A DNA stretch of 64,000 bases from assembly GCA_963752855.1 (NCBI GenBank), contig CAVVZX010000003.1, positions 1 to 64,000 on the forward strand, read 5' to 3'. Shown here piece by piece: positions 44,160 through 53,124 of the stretch (position 1 is the stretch's first letter; every line of letters starts with the position of its first letter). This DNA is from DATJPW01 sp963752855 (GTDB lineage Bacteria > Desulfobacterota > Desulfomonilia > Desulfomonilales > Desulfomonilaceae). Under the pieces are notes generated by a model. That model saw only the letters and a program-made list of their open reading frames with translations. It was not told where the DNA came from and did no database searches. A program made the position numbers and the translations under genes.

Positions 44160-44786
44160 ATGGAAGCCTGGTGGGAAGGACTGAGCGCTCTCAATAAGGT
44201 CTTCGCCATTTCTGCGCTGGCCTTCAGTGTGGCGTTCCTTGTGCAGATGATCATGATGGTGCTCGGGCTGGATGCGCACGGCCATGATATCGGGGGCGGT
44301 GATATCCACGCGCCTGATATGCATGATATTCACCATGCGCCCGGCGTAGATGACGGCGCACATGGAGTGACACTGACGTTCCTTTCCGTTCGCTCCATCA
44401 TGGCCTTCGGGACCCTTTTCAGTTGGGCCGGCACGCTTTACTTAGCAGCCGGCGTCTCTGTAATTCTCGCGATCGTATACAGTTTTTTGTGGGGGTTGGC
44501 CGGACTGTTCGCGGTTTCATTCCTCCTGTATTGGTTGCTCCGAATGCAGGAAGTCGGCAATGTCCCGCTTTGGAAGGCTGTTGGAGAGGAAGGAACGGTC
44601 TACATGGACATTCCTGCGGGCGGTACCGGCAAAGTCCGCATTTTGTGCGGCGGGACCATATGCTTTGTCAATGCTCGGTCCAGGTCGGGTGAGCCGTTCC
44701 TGGCCGGGACCGCGATAAAAGCAGTCGGAACACTTGATGAACGCACCCTGGAAGTTGATCTGGCGCCAAAAAATGAGGAGGACTGA
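44160..44786 (+). CDS. NfeD-like membrane protein
   Basis: 208 residues. An N-terminal helix (LNKVFAISALAFSVAFLVQMIMMVL) is followed by a His/Asp-rich loop (HGHDIGGGDIHAPDMHDIHHAPG), likely metal-binding. Three more helices come next, and a C-terminal OB-fold domain (VGEEGTVYMDIPAGGTGKVRILCGGT, EPFLAGTAIKAVGTLDERTLEV) completes the YuaF/NfeD1b type. Such proteins partner flotillins in membrane microdomains; here the flotillin gene follows after one base. GGAGG precedes the ATG. Confidence 0.88.
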   Translation: MEAWWEGLSALNKVFAISALAFSVAFLVQMIMMVLGLDAHGHDIGGGDIHAPDMHDIHHAPGVDDGAHGVTLTFLSVRSIMAFGTLFSWAGTLYLAAGVSVILAIVYSFLWGLAGLFAVSFLLYWLLRMQEVGNVPLWKAVGEEGTVYMDIPAGGTGKVRILCGGTICFVNARSRSGEPFLAGTAIKAVGTLDERTLEVDLAPKNEED

Positions 44787-44787
44787 C

Positions 44788-46324
44788 ATGGCTACTTCAG
44801 CCGCTTTGACCGTGATTCTGATACTGATTTTGATCGGGATCTTGCTTCTGTTTGTTAACCGGTACAAACGTTGTCCCTCGAACCGAATCCTGATCATTTA
44901 CGGGAAAACCGGACAGGGCGCGGGGAGGTGCGTCCACGGCGGAGCAGCGTTTGTCTGGCCGGTGTTGCAGGCATCCGCATGGCTGGACCTGGAGCCGTTC
45001 GTGGTCCCTATTGAGCTGACCAATGCTCTGTCGCAGGAGAATATTCGAGTTTCCGTCCCGACGACCGTCACCGCGGCCATAAGCACTGAAGAAGGCATCA
45101 TGCAGAATGCGGCCGTCCGATTGCTGGGCCAAACCATCGATGACATTCGAAAACAGGCCCAGGACATCATTTTAGGCCAAATGCGAGCCGTGATCGCTAC
45201 CATGAAGATAGAAGAGATTAACCGCGATCGGCAGGCATTCATGGCCAAGGTGAACGATGCGGTTTCCGTGGAATTGGAAAAGATCGGGCTGGCGGTAATC
45301 AACGTAAATATCAAAGACATCGAGGATGACAGCGGTTACATCAAGGCCCTCGGTCGAAAGGCAGCCGCGGAAGCGGTGAATCAGGCGATGATCGACGTGG
45401 CTGAACAGGAAAAGCTTGGAAAAATCGGTGTGGCTGAGCGGGACCGTGACCAGCGGCGGTCTGTGGCGGCAGCCAATGCGCAGGCCACGATAGGTGAAGC
45501 CGAAGCGGAAAAGGATCGCCGCAAAGCTGTTGCCGCGGCCGAAGCCAATGCCGACAATAGGTGAGGCGGAAGCGACCCGAGATCGCCGGCAGAAGACTTC
45601 TTTGCTCGACGCCCAGGCTGTGGATACTGAGACTCAAGCCAATGCAAGCAAGGCGGGATTCATGGCGGGCCAGAAAGTCGCCGAAGAGGAGGCCAGGAAT
45701 AAGGGCCAGACTGCCTCGGTCCAGGCCGACGCGTCGATTCGTGTGGCCCAGGAAGAAGCGCAGAAGGCTGCGGAAGAGGCCCGGGCCCGCCGAGAACAGG
45801 CCAGGCTCACCGCGGAAGTGGTGGTGCCTGCTGAGGCGGAAAGACAAAAAGCTGTTGTCGCGGCCGACGCGGAGCGCCAGAAGAGGGTGCTCGTAGCCAA
45901 AGGTGAAGCTGAATCAGTCCTGGTCAAAATGCAGGCTGAGGCTCAGGGTTTCCAGGCCCAACTCGACGCCAAAGCCGCGGGCTACAAGTCGCTCGTGGAA
46001 TCTTGCAGCTCAGATCCTCAGCTCACCGCAGCCTTGCTGCTAATAGAAAAGATCAAGGACCTCATGGAGATACAGGCCGGGGCCATCAAGAACCTGCCCA
46101 TTGAAAAGATCATGGTCTGGGATGGCGGCGGTTCTGATGGAGGCGGAATCTCCGATCTTGGACGCAAACTTCTGGGCGTCTTGCCTCCCATGCACGAATT
46201 GGCCAAGATGGCCGGCCTGGAACTGCCGGAATATTTGGGCCGGGCTACAGCGAAGGCTGATGGGGGCTCTTCTGGCGAGACAGGACAGGGATCGAGAATT
46301 GTAACTGATAAGCAGGTCAAATGA
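44788..46324 (+). CDS. Flotillin-like SPFH-domain protein (frameshifted)
   Basis: ATG 44788 lies behind GAGGAGGACTGAC, and two frames join near 45550 to about 512 residues. An N-terminal membrane helix (LTVILILILIGILLLFVNRY) precedes the SPFH domain (CPSNRILIIYGKTGQG, ISTEEGIMQNAAVRLLGQT, DIILGQMRAVIATMKIEEINRDRQAF). A long Ala/Glu/Arg-rich coiled coil of repeated TIGEAEAxxDRR units and a C-terminal Gly-rich segment follow. Flotillins oligomerise and organise ordered membrane patches. The frame change falls within the repeated GCCGAAGCCAATGCC tract, where indels are easy. Confidence 0.88.
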
Positions 46325-46643
46325 ATAATTCTTGAGGCTTTCAACAAGACTCGCCACGGATGCTGTGCGCATGTCAGGCAGTTTTGCCATGAGTAATCTT
46401 CAATTTGCAATATGGGGGATCACCACTGCAACAAAAACATCGCCACGTTGGCTCGGAATTGAAGATCTAAGAGTGATTTCCCGCGGACAAACAAAAGCCT
46501 CACCAGCCAGTTATGCGCCCATAGGTAAAGCAAACCGTATTCTTGGAGGCAAAATAAGCACCACATGCCCGTGAGATTATCTTTCGCAGAACTTCAGTCT
46601 ACGTACAGGTTGACAAAGAACACCAAGACAGCAGGTGTCTGTG
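46325..46643. other. Gene-free stretch after the flotillin gene
   Basis: 320 bases; open frames exist but show no ribosome site or recognisable motif. Nothing else is seen. Confidence 0.4.
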
Positions 46644-46844
46644 ATGACCTTCCAACGCATTACCGTGGACCCTGAGATTTGCAGCGGCAAGCTCACCATT
46701 CGTGGGTTACGCTTCTCAGTTTCACGTCTCCTGGGACTACTGGCAGCGGGAGAAACTAGAGAATCTATCTTGAAGGCATACCCATACCTTGAACCGGAGG
46801 ACATCCAAGAAGCTCTAAATTACGCTTCATTGTCGGCTGGTTAG
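46644..46844 (+). CDS. DUF433-type antitoxin-like protein, no partner
   Basis: 66 residues from ATG 46644 (an ATG three codons earlier is possible). It follows the DUF433 pattern: FQRITVDPEICSGKLTIRGLRFSVSRLLGLL, ETRESILKAYPYLEPEDIQEALNYA. The family is a small winged-helix antitoxin usually followed by a PIN-like toxin. No such toxin follows; the next gene is on the other strand, converging at 46827, with 18 bases of overlap. Confidence 0.8.
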   Translation: MTFQRITVDPEICSGKLTIRGLRFSVSRLLGLLAAGETRESILKAYPYLEPEDIQEALNYASLSAG

Positions 46845-47237
46845 CATATTCTCCTGTGTCATAGCCCGCTTTGCCGCCTCAAGCAAAAAGGCCGACCGAG
46901 ACATTTTGCGCCGCCTTGCATAGTCGTCGATGGATTCCAGGTCCCGCTCAGGAATTGTAATGTTGATCCGCTTGGTCTTGGTATCCGGCACAGTAACAAG
47001 AAACGGAACGGCGCCGACATTGGCCGAATCAGCCATGATTTCATCGAGAGAGTTGGGTTCGGGGATAGGGTCTCCGTCTTCCATCATACCCTTTAAATGA
47101 AATCTAAGAGCCTCCGCGGCCCTCTTGTGAGCCTCCTCTAAGGTCGTCCCAACCGTTATGCACCCGGGGAAGTCAGGGAAATCGACCCCAAAATCACTGT
47201 CTTTTTCTTTGCGAAGCAATGCTATATAGGTTGCCAT
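46827..47237 (-). CDS. hicB: HicB-type antitoxin
   Basis: 136 residues from ATG 47237. The N-terminal half is the HicB partial RNase H-like fold (ATYIALLRKEKDSDFGVDFPDFPGC, GTTLEEAHKRAAEALRFHLKGM). The C-terminal half carries a ribbon-helix-helix DNA-binding domain (RINITIPERDLESIDDYARRRKMSRSAFLLEAA). It neutralises HicA and represses the operon. It begins three bases after the hicA stop. Confidence 0.93.
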   Translation of the reverse strand: MATYIALLRKEKDSDFGVDFPDFPGCITVGTTLEEAHKRAAEALRFHLKGMMEDGDPIPEPNSLDEIMADSANVGAVPFLVTVPDTKTKRINITIPERDLESIDDYARRRKMSRSAFLLEAAKRAMTQENMLTSRQ

Positions 47238-47239
47238 TT

Positions 47240-47455
47240 CTATGTCCTTTTGCGTGACCTCAGGTCTTCTCTCAAGGTCAGTCCCGACTGTCGCCTTATG
47301 CTGGCCAGAGTGGCGTCCAGTATATCCTTGACAGGATGCGGAACAGTCACACGACCTGGCTTGTTTGGGTGCTTGAATTGGACATGGTCGCCTTCCTGAG
47401 CAACCTTGCACCATCCATCAGCCTTGAGCCTTTTTATGAGTTCCCGGCTATCCAT
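47240..47455 (-). CDS. hicA: HicA-type mRNA interferase toxin
   Basis: 71 residues with the dsRBD-like fold of HicA: MDSRELIKRLKADGWCKVAQEGDHVQFKHP, where His24 in the GDH motif is the expected catalytic residue, then VTVPHPVKDILDATLASIRRQSGL. It cleaves mRNA in translation-dependent or independent manner. Its ATG follows directly on a promoter-like TATAAT with no ribosome site (see the promoter entry). Confidence 0.93.
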   Translation of the reverse strand: MDSRELIKRLKADGWCKVAQEGDHVQFKHPNKPGRVTVPHPVKDILDATLASIRRQSGLTLREDLRSRKRT

Positions 47456-47460
47456 AGATT

Positions 47461-47488
47461 ATTATACACACTAATACACACCAGACAA
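47461..47488 (-). promoter_or_regulatory. Promoter-like sequence abutting hicA
   Basis: On the reverse strand: TTGTCT (47488-47483), a 16-base spacer, and TATAAT (47466-47461), only five bases before the hicA ATG. Transcription would start at or very near the ATG, giving a leaderless message. The spacer holds TGTGTATTAG followed by TGTGTATAAT, a direct repeat that could be the HicB operator. Confidence 0.55.
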
Positions 47489-47609
47489 TGGAAATATCGC
47501 CTGTCGGTCTAACGGCAATAATCACGTCAATTGAATGAACACACGGTAAGGTCAGCGGACTTCAGTTCCGAAAAAGGTTTTCCTGAAATGAAAAATCAGC
47601 CCTGTCTCA

Positions 47610-48263
47610 CTACTTCGATTGAGGCAGTCCCACGGATTGCGACAACGTGATCTTTTGGTCAGGTCGCAGCTTCATGACCTTGGCCAATTCATCTCTGTCG
47701 ATCAAAGCTCTCACGACAGTAGCCAATCCCTCGGACGCGCAGTATAAATAGACATTTTGGCTGATGAACCCGGTGTCGGCCCACGATGTCGGCAGATTCT
47801 CAGTCTCCGAGCGTTCGGTCATGCGGGAATAATCCGCGACAAACACGAGATTCACGGGAGCATTCTTCACATAGTCCTGCGTGCCGCATTTCGCCCGTAT
47901 GTCTTGAGAGAGAATCAGTTCCAGACTGTGGTTCTTTGCATCGAACAGGAACAGGCCATCCGCTGTGGCGAGGTACACGTCAATTTCCTGCTTATTTCTC
48001 GCTGACGGCGCGGTGTGTTTCCCGGCTTCCGGACGATTGATTCCCCACGCGGCCCAGAGCAGGTTTGATAGAGTCTGCACGGGAAGTTTTTCATGCTTGA
48101 AATCTCGAGAGCTTTTTCTGGCCTTCAGAACTTCCATAAGGGGCTTTCCTATTGTCAGTTGCGGCTCGGGCAGCTTTCCGGGTTTCAGGTCTTGCGCCGC
48201 AGCGACCGTCCCCATGAGCAATGCCGCGGCCAAAGATAATGCCAATATGGATCGATTTTTCAT
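47610..48263 (-). CDS. Exported nitroreductase-family (SagB-type) protein
   Basis: 217 residues with a signal peptide (MKNRSILALSLAAALLMGTVAAAQ). The rest fits the small nitroreductase/SagB-like family: LMEVLKARKSSRDFKHEKLPVQTLSNLLWAAWGINR, TAPSARNKQEIDVYLATADGLFLF, and FISQNVYLYCASEGLATVVRALIDRDELAKVMKL. The SxR and SARN segments are the FMN phosphate contacts of the fold. A periplasmic location is unusual for a flavin enzyme, but secreted members of this group are common in anaerobes. Substrate unknown. Confidence 0.87.
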   Translation of the reverse strand: MKNRSILALSLAAALLMGTVAAAQDLKPGKLPEPQLTIGKPLMEVLKARKSSRDFKHEKLPVQTLSNLLWAAWGINRPEAGKHTAPSARNKQEIDVYLATADGLFLFDAKNHSLELILSQDIRAKCGTQDYVKNAPVNLVFVADYSRMTERSETENLPTSWADTGFISQNVYLYCASEGLATVVRALIDRDELAKVMKLRPDQKITLSQSVGLPQSK

Positions 48264-48395
48264 ATTCTTACCTCCTGTTGAGAAAATAAGGCTCGACAGT
48301 CATGCCATGAGCAACTGTATCGTCATACGGCCAAGCAATGCAACGCAACAATTCACTCATGAAGGGCGAGGAGAATCTTACCGAACATCGGTTTG

Positions 48396-48500
48396 CGAGT
48401 CCGAACCCCCTCCGTGGCCCTCCCCGTGGACTGGGACGGAACTCGCTTCCCCCGTCCACGGGGGGGATTGAGGGGGGATGATTTGCCTACGCATCGTAGC
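48396..48500. repeat. Dispersed CCTCCGTGG/CCACGGGGGGG repeat, copy 2
   Basis: CCCTCCGTGGCCCTCCCCGT and a facing CCGTCCACGGGGGGGATTGA. The same family as 22634 and 62487. It occupies part of the gene-free 48264-48633 region. Confidence 0.7.
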
Positions 48501-48633
48501 GTCTGTCGGGAGCGTTCCTGCACGCCAGTGAATAGCCGCGATGCAATTGCACATTTCTGTTTTCATTTCTCGCGCAAAAGATTATAATCAGCGACGCTGT
48601 TTTTTGTATGTGCAATGCGGGGATGGATTGTCT

Positions 48634-49507
48634 GTGCGCAAACTGATCACATTAATATCAGTGTTGGTGGGAGCGCTAGTTGGGACCTCTTCCCTTCAAG
48701 CCCAAAGTCTGCTCTGGAATCTCGGTTTAGACTCCTCCTTTAGAGGCGAACTCCTGTTCGGATCGCAAGCCATCCGCGACAACTCCTCCCCAGGAATCGC
48801 GGAAGAGCGCTTCCGAATTGATTCGGATTTTCGACTTCCGGTCCTTGCAGGAACTGTCGAGATCACACCCCTGACTTACGTTTCCGGCCGAATCGGCGGA
48901 ATAATAAGCGTTCTCGAACAAAAGGGGACCGTCCGGCGCAATGGCTCAAGTTTCGGTACGTCCGGATCGGACGTCGTTGAGATTCATGCAAGACCGAGTT
49001 TCAGCGGCTGGGAAGCTGCGGGTCTGTTTCACCTGTGGAATGACGGAGGCTATCGCTTCAGTTTTACGGCAGGGTATCGGGAGGAATTCTGGGGAGCGCA
49101 GGGCGAGGGCTTCGGATTATTTACGGGCGTTAGTTCATCAGTGCGTGAAGATTTCCAGTCTCGCGGCCCGTTTCTTGGCCTTCAAACCGCAGTGTTCTTT
49201 CCCTGGTGGAAGGCGCGATTCGAGGTGATCGGTTCTCCCTGGATAACCAAAATTGGCTCGGGCTCCCTCAAGCAAACCAATTTTTCCGGCGGAATATCAA
49301 GTCAAGGCAACCGGGGGCAGCTTGCTGGAACTGCAGGTCGAAGGGACCATGGCTCTAAGACAATATGTTTTCGCAGGACTACACGGCCGGTACACATTCC
49401 GCGAAGCGGTTGGAGGCTTCACCAATACAGGCAATAGCATCCCGATGAGCCTTTATACGAATGATAGCTTCGCATTTATAGGTCTGGACGTTACCGTCGC
49501 TTTTTGA
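48634..49507 (+). CDS. Outer-membrane beta-barrel-type protein of unknown function (frameshifted)
   Basis: The likely start is GTG 48634, with a signal peptide (LITLISVLVGALVGTSSLQAQ). Alternating strand segments follow (EERFRIDSDFRLPVLAGTVEITPLTYVSGRIGG, YRFSFTAGYREEFWGAQGEGFG). Near 49305 the sense moves to the frame ending at 49507 (GSLLELQVEGTMALRQYVFAGLHGRYTF ... FIGLDVTVAF), whose final Phe is the usual outer-membrane insertion signal. The joined length is about 290 residues. Family not recognised; a ten-to-twelve-strand barrel is plausible. Confidence 0.7.
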
Positions 49508-49663
49508 TTATTCGTATAAGTCGGACACATCCTTCAGGCAATTCCACATTTTGTGCGCCCCCATCTCTATCTATCTGTCAGTTACGTCCTTCGATCATTC
49601 TGCCGGAATCATTTGCAGCGAAGAAAGGTCTAATGGTATTATCCAAAGGCAAGGAGGTTTGTC

Positions 49664-49876
49664 ATGTCCACCGCGCCCACTGCAGTGAAACCCAAAGATG
49701 ATGATATTGAACGCGAAATCCTGAATGATCCGGAAATTCAGAAAGCCTTGGCCGAGCTGGATGATCCGGAGGATCGTGAAGACCTTATTGAGGCTTTAGT
49801 TATCCAGAAACGCATCGAGGAGGGGAAAGAACATACAATCCCCTGGGAAGAAGTCCAGCGCAAGCTAGGGTTGTAG
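49664..49876 (+). CDS. Antitoxin of a RelE-type pair
   Basis: A 70-residue acidic, helical protein (DDDIEREILNDPEIQKALAELDDPEDREDLIEALVIQKRIEEGKEH) ending WEEVQRKLGL. The small size, charge and position five bases before a RelE-like toxin identify it as the antitoxin. An AAGGAGG ribosome site precedes the ATG. No separate DNA-binding domain is evident. Confidence 0.82.
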   Translation: MSTAPTAVKPKDDDIEREILNDPEIQKALAELDDPEDREDLIEALVIQKRIEEGKEHTIPWEEVQRKLGL

Positions 49877-49880
49877 CGCA

Positions 49881-50135
49881 GTGTATTCAGTCGTTTTCTC
49901 TTCCTCCGCAGAGAAAGACTTCTCCAATATTCCAAGACAATACCAAAGACTGATTCAAAATCGAATTAATGCCTTAGCTTCGGATCCAAGGTCTCATGGA
50001 GTGAAGAAGTTGCACGCTGCTGGCGGCTTTTACCGAATCCGACAGGGGCCATACCGCATTATTTACAAAATCGACGACACACGACAGGAAATAGGCGTTG
50101 TCGCGATTAAACCGAGGAACGAGGCCTACCGATAA
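49881..50135 (+). CDS. RelE-like toxin
   Basis: 84 residues from GTG 49881: YSVVFSSSAEKDFSNIPRQYQRLIQNRINALASDPRSHGVKKL, then FYRIRQGPYRIIYKIDDTRQEIGVVAIKPRNEAYR. The basic RIRQGPYRIIYKI strand and terminal KPRNEAYR match RelE-family mRNA interferases. It is the partner of the preceding gene and differs in sequence from the RelE-like toxin at 37.4 kb. Confidence 0.88.
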   Translation: MYSVVFSSSAEKDFSNIPRQYQRLIQNRINALASDPRSHGVKKLHAAGGFYRIRQGPYRIIYKIDDTRQEIGVVAIKPRNEAYR

Positions 50136-50165
50136 GGCGCCGTCAACAAACTTCTGCCATACAGT

Positions 50166-51672
50166 CTAGGCGACGAGGTCTCTAGCTTTGATGAGCCGTT
50201 GAACTACCTTTTCCCGGCCAAGAATTTCCAGCATCTCGAAGAGGCTAGGCCCAACCGAAGTTCCTGACACTGCGGTGCGGGCGCCATTGATTATCAGCCC
50301 AGCCTTTATGCCCTTTTCTTCCGCGAAGGACCGGAATACCGATTCGATAGCTGAATTGGAAAACTCGGAAAGAGCCTCCAACCTGTGCGCCAGGTCGGGA
50401 AGATATTCAGCCAGCTCCGGGGCCTTTTTCAGGTTCTTTTTCACTGCATCGGGATCGAAGTTGTACTCATCGGAGAAATAACAACGGCCCCTGGTCGAGA
50501 AATCCTTCAAAGTAAAGTACCGCGCACGGATCAGATCCACTGTTTTGGCAAACCAATCACGATCTTCGGCGCCGAACGCTTCCCTCCACAAGCCGGATTC
50601 CTTCAGCTCTTGCTCCACCAAAGGGAGCAGCTCATCGAGCGGCATGGTGCGTATGTACGTGGAATTGAAATGAATGGCCTTGGGGTCCGTCCAATTCTTG
50701 GGGTCGCCCGGAACATAATTGAAGACTGAGTTAGACCTATTGATCCGTGACAGGTCAAAGGCTTCTATCAATTCCTCACGAGTGAAGAATTCACGCCCAT
50801 CCGCCGCCGACCAGCCCAGAAGAGCCAGGAAATTGCAGAGGGCCCAGGGGAGAAAGCCCATGCGCTCATAGTACGCTACGGTGGCGACTTCGCCGTGAGT
50901 CCTTTTAGAGAGTTTCGCCTTTTTGTTGTCCAGCGTCAAAGGCATGTGCGCGAACAAGGGCGGTTCGATCCCCAGCGCTTTGTAGATCAAGACCTGCTTG
51001 GGAGTGTTTGCCAATCCATCGGCCCCCCGTATGACGTGAGTGATGCGGTCCAGAGCTGTCATCTACTGCGTTGCTCAAGATGTACAGGGGGCGGCCGTCA
51101 GACCTCAATATGACAAAATCTTCTATGTCAACGGCCCTTTTTACCATGGAGCCATAGACCATGTCTTCGAAGGCGACTGTCGCGGTAGGATCACGCGGAA
51201 CAAGAAACCTGATTACGTACGGAATCCCCTGATCTACTTTCTTCTGCGCCTGCTCGGGTGTCAATTCGCGGCAGCGGCCGTCATACATAAAAGCGACTCG
51301 CCTGGCTTCGGCCGCTTTCCGCTGCTCTTCCAATTCTTCTCGCGTGCAGAAGCATCGGAACGCATGACCGCGCGCCAGCAGCTCATGAGCCGCTTCCACA
51401 TGCTTGGGAACATTTTGGCTCTGATAAAAAGGGCCTTCATCCCAATCCAGCCCCAGCCAACTCAAACCGTCGAGGATTCCCTGAACGGAATCCTGTGTGG
51501 AACGCTCTGCATCGGTATCTTCAATTCGGAGGATGAAGACGCCTTTTTTCTTTCTGGCCCAAAGCCAGTTGTACAGAGCGGTACGCGCTCCACCTAGGTG
51601 TAAGTAACCCGTGGGTGACGGAGCGAACCGCACCCTGACCTGTTCCTGCAAATCTTTTGTTTCCACGTTCAC
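50166..51672 (-). CDS. gltX: Glutamyl-tRNA synthetase (frameshifted)
   Basis: About 502 residues in two reverse frames that join near 51055. Class I synthetase marks: APSPTGYLHLGGARTALYNW (HIGH-type motif) at the start, RIEDTDAERS, and in the second frame DRITHVIRGADGLANTPKQ and KLSKRTHG (KMSKS-type). The C-terminal anticodon-binding part is complete. One additional A at the GATGACAGCTCTGGACC stretch would explain the change. Because the gene is essential and otherwise perfect, a sequence error is the simplest reading. The GTG start overlaps the previous gene's stop (GTGA). Confidence 0.95.
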
Positions 51673-52304
51673 CTGTCTGTCGGGTCCAAAACTACTACCG
51701 TCGATGACGCAGCGGCTTTGAAGGTCTCGCGGTCATCCAACGTGCCCACGATATCACCGCAGTGCATGGGAACCGCAACTTTGGGGTTGATCTTCTTCAC
51801 GGCTTCCGCCGCCTGCTTGACGGTCATTGTATAAGTCCCGCCTACGGGAATCAGCGCCACGTCCGTGGTCACATCCGCCATCTCGGGTATCACGTCGCTG
51901 TCACCGGTGTGGTAAATTCTTACTCCATCCACGGTTACGATGTACCCGACCCAGTTGTTCTTTTTTGGGTGAAAATCCTTGTCGGTGTTATAGGACGGGA
52001 TAGCTTCCACCTTCACATCGCCGACGGTCAAGTTTTGGCCGGGGGCTATGGATTTGAAGGCGGAACCAAAACCCGCTTTGCAATCAGGTGGCCCTACAAT
52101 CACCGTGGACGGTTTGAGTATCCGAGCCACGTCTTCTTCAGAAAGGTGATCAAAATGACTATGGGTTATGCAGATAACGTCCGCGGCCTTGGCGCTCTTC
52201 AGCTTCCACGGGTCTATGTAAACGGTTGACGTAGATCCGTCGATCCTGAAGCTCGCATGGCCCAACCAGGTGATCTTTTCCTTCACAAAAGATTCGATAT
52301 CCAT
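51669..52304 (-). CDS. Metallo-beta-lactamase-fold metal-dependent hydrolase
   Basis: 211 residues of the UPF0173/YtkL-type family: ITWLGHASFRIDGSTSTVYIDPWKL, the metal-binding motif THSHFDHLSEEDV (HxHxDH), VRIYHTGDSDVIPEM, and PMHCGDIVG. Two metal ions are expected; the substrate of the family is not settled. It is co-transcribed with gltX (four-base overlap). Confidence 0.9.
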   Translation of the reverse strand: MDIESFVKEKITWLGHASFRIDGSTSTVYIDPWKLKSAKAADVICITHSHFDHLSEEDVARILKPSTVIVGPPDCKAGFGSAFKSIAPGQNLTVGDVKVEAIPSYNTDKDFHPKKNNWVGYIVTVDGVRIYHTGDSDVIPEMADVTTDVALIPVGGTYTMTVKQAAEAVKKINPKVAVPMHCGDIVGTLDDRETFKAAASSTVVVLDPTDR

Positions 52305-52547
52305 TGATCATCTCCTCCTGATTTAATCTAACCATCGAGCTGGTCGGCGTGCCCTGTCAAAGGCCCCCCATAACCGATGTCTTATTCTAAGCATGGACAG
52401 ATTGGATTGCAAATCGTTGCATGGAAGATATGGTAGAATCAAAGAAAGGACAACGCGTGGTGAGGATGTGAAACAGCCCTGGTTTTTCGGTACATGGCCA
52501 GTCTGAGATTTCGGATTCAGGGACTCTCGTTCCGCCTATCATCGTCA

Positions 52548-52628
52548 TTCCTGCGAAAGCAGGAATCCGGATATTATTCCCGCTTTCGCGGGAATCCAGT
52601 CCTGGACCCCGGCCTTCGCCGGGGTGAC
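52548..52628. repeat. Dispersed CATTCCTGCGA/AGCAGGAATCC repeat, second copy
   Basis: CATTCCTGCGAAAGCAGGAATCC, then CCCGCTTTCGCGGG, then GGCCTTCGCC: three small palindromes in a row. It is related to 18437-18500 and lies in the gene-free 52305-52709 region. Confidence 0.7.
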
Positions 52629-52709
52629 GGAATAAGACCCCTCGCTAGGCGCAACGAAATTCAACTGGTCCACGTGATTTTCTTAACCAGATATTCGGAG
52701 GTTTAGTTT

Positions 52710-52991
52710 ATGCCTTCAGTAACCGAACTTAGCCGGCCCCAAGAGAGGATCTCCAATTCCCACGAGAACGCGCACCAACCGGGACTGGATCATGATTTCT
52801 CTCGGGGTCTTATTGATATTCTTATTTCTCGTTACAGGATATTTGAGTCTTGCCTCACGCGGCAATGGAACAGGCGGCCCAGTACGTGGTCCGGTAAAAA
52901 ATCCGAACGCGTTGCACTTACAGAATATGCCGGGGGAGACCGGTCCGAGATAAAAACAACAAAACCCCTTCAGACGGGCTTATCGGTCTAG
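52710..52991 (+). CDS. Possible small ORF with good ribosome site, uncertain
   Basis: 93 codons from ATG 52710, eight bases after GGAGG. The sequence (MPSVTELSRPQERISNSHEN ..., then RQWNRRPSTWSGKK) is polar and shows no domain. A hairpin follows directly (52968-53016). It may be a genuine small protein, or a longer gene damaged by indels. The good ribosome site is the only positive evidence. Confidence 0.3.
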   Translation: MPSVTELSRPQERISNSHENAHQPGLDHDFSRGLIDILISRYRIFESCLTRQWNRRPSTWSGKKSERVALTEYAGGDRSEIKTTKPLQTGLSV

Positions 52992-53016
52992 CCTTGCCGT
53001 TAACTGAACGGGGTTT
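52968..53016. terminator. Hairpin between the small ORF and the DUF502 gene
   Basis: AAACCCCTTCAG at 52968 and CTGAACGGGGTTT ending at 53016 form a stem with a long loop. The T-rich side is on the reverse strand (GGGGTTTTGTTGTTTTTA), so it would end reverse-strand transcripts best. Confidence 0.4.
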
Positions 53017-53124
53017 CGGAAATGACGATTTATTATAAACCACAATCCTGTGAAATGAACAGGTGAAACAAGATTTTTTTTGGCATGGATTGGTTAGTTC
53101 AATCCGGGTCAACGGAGAAATACG

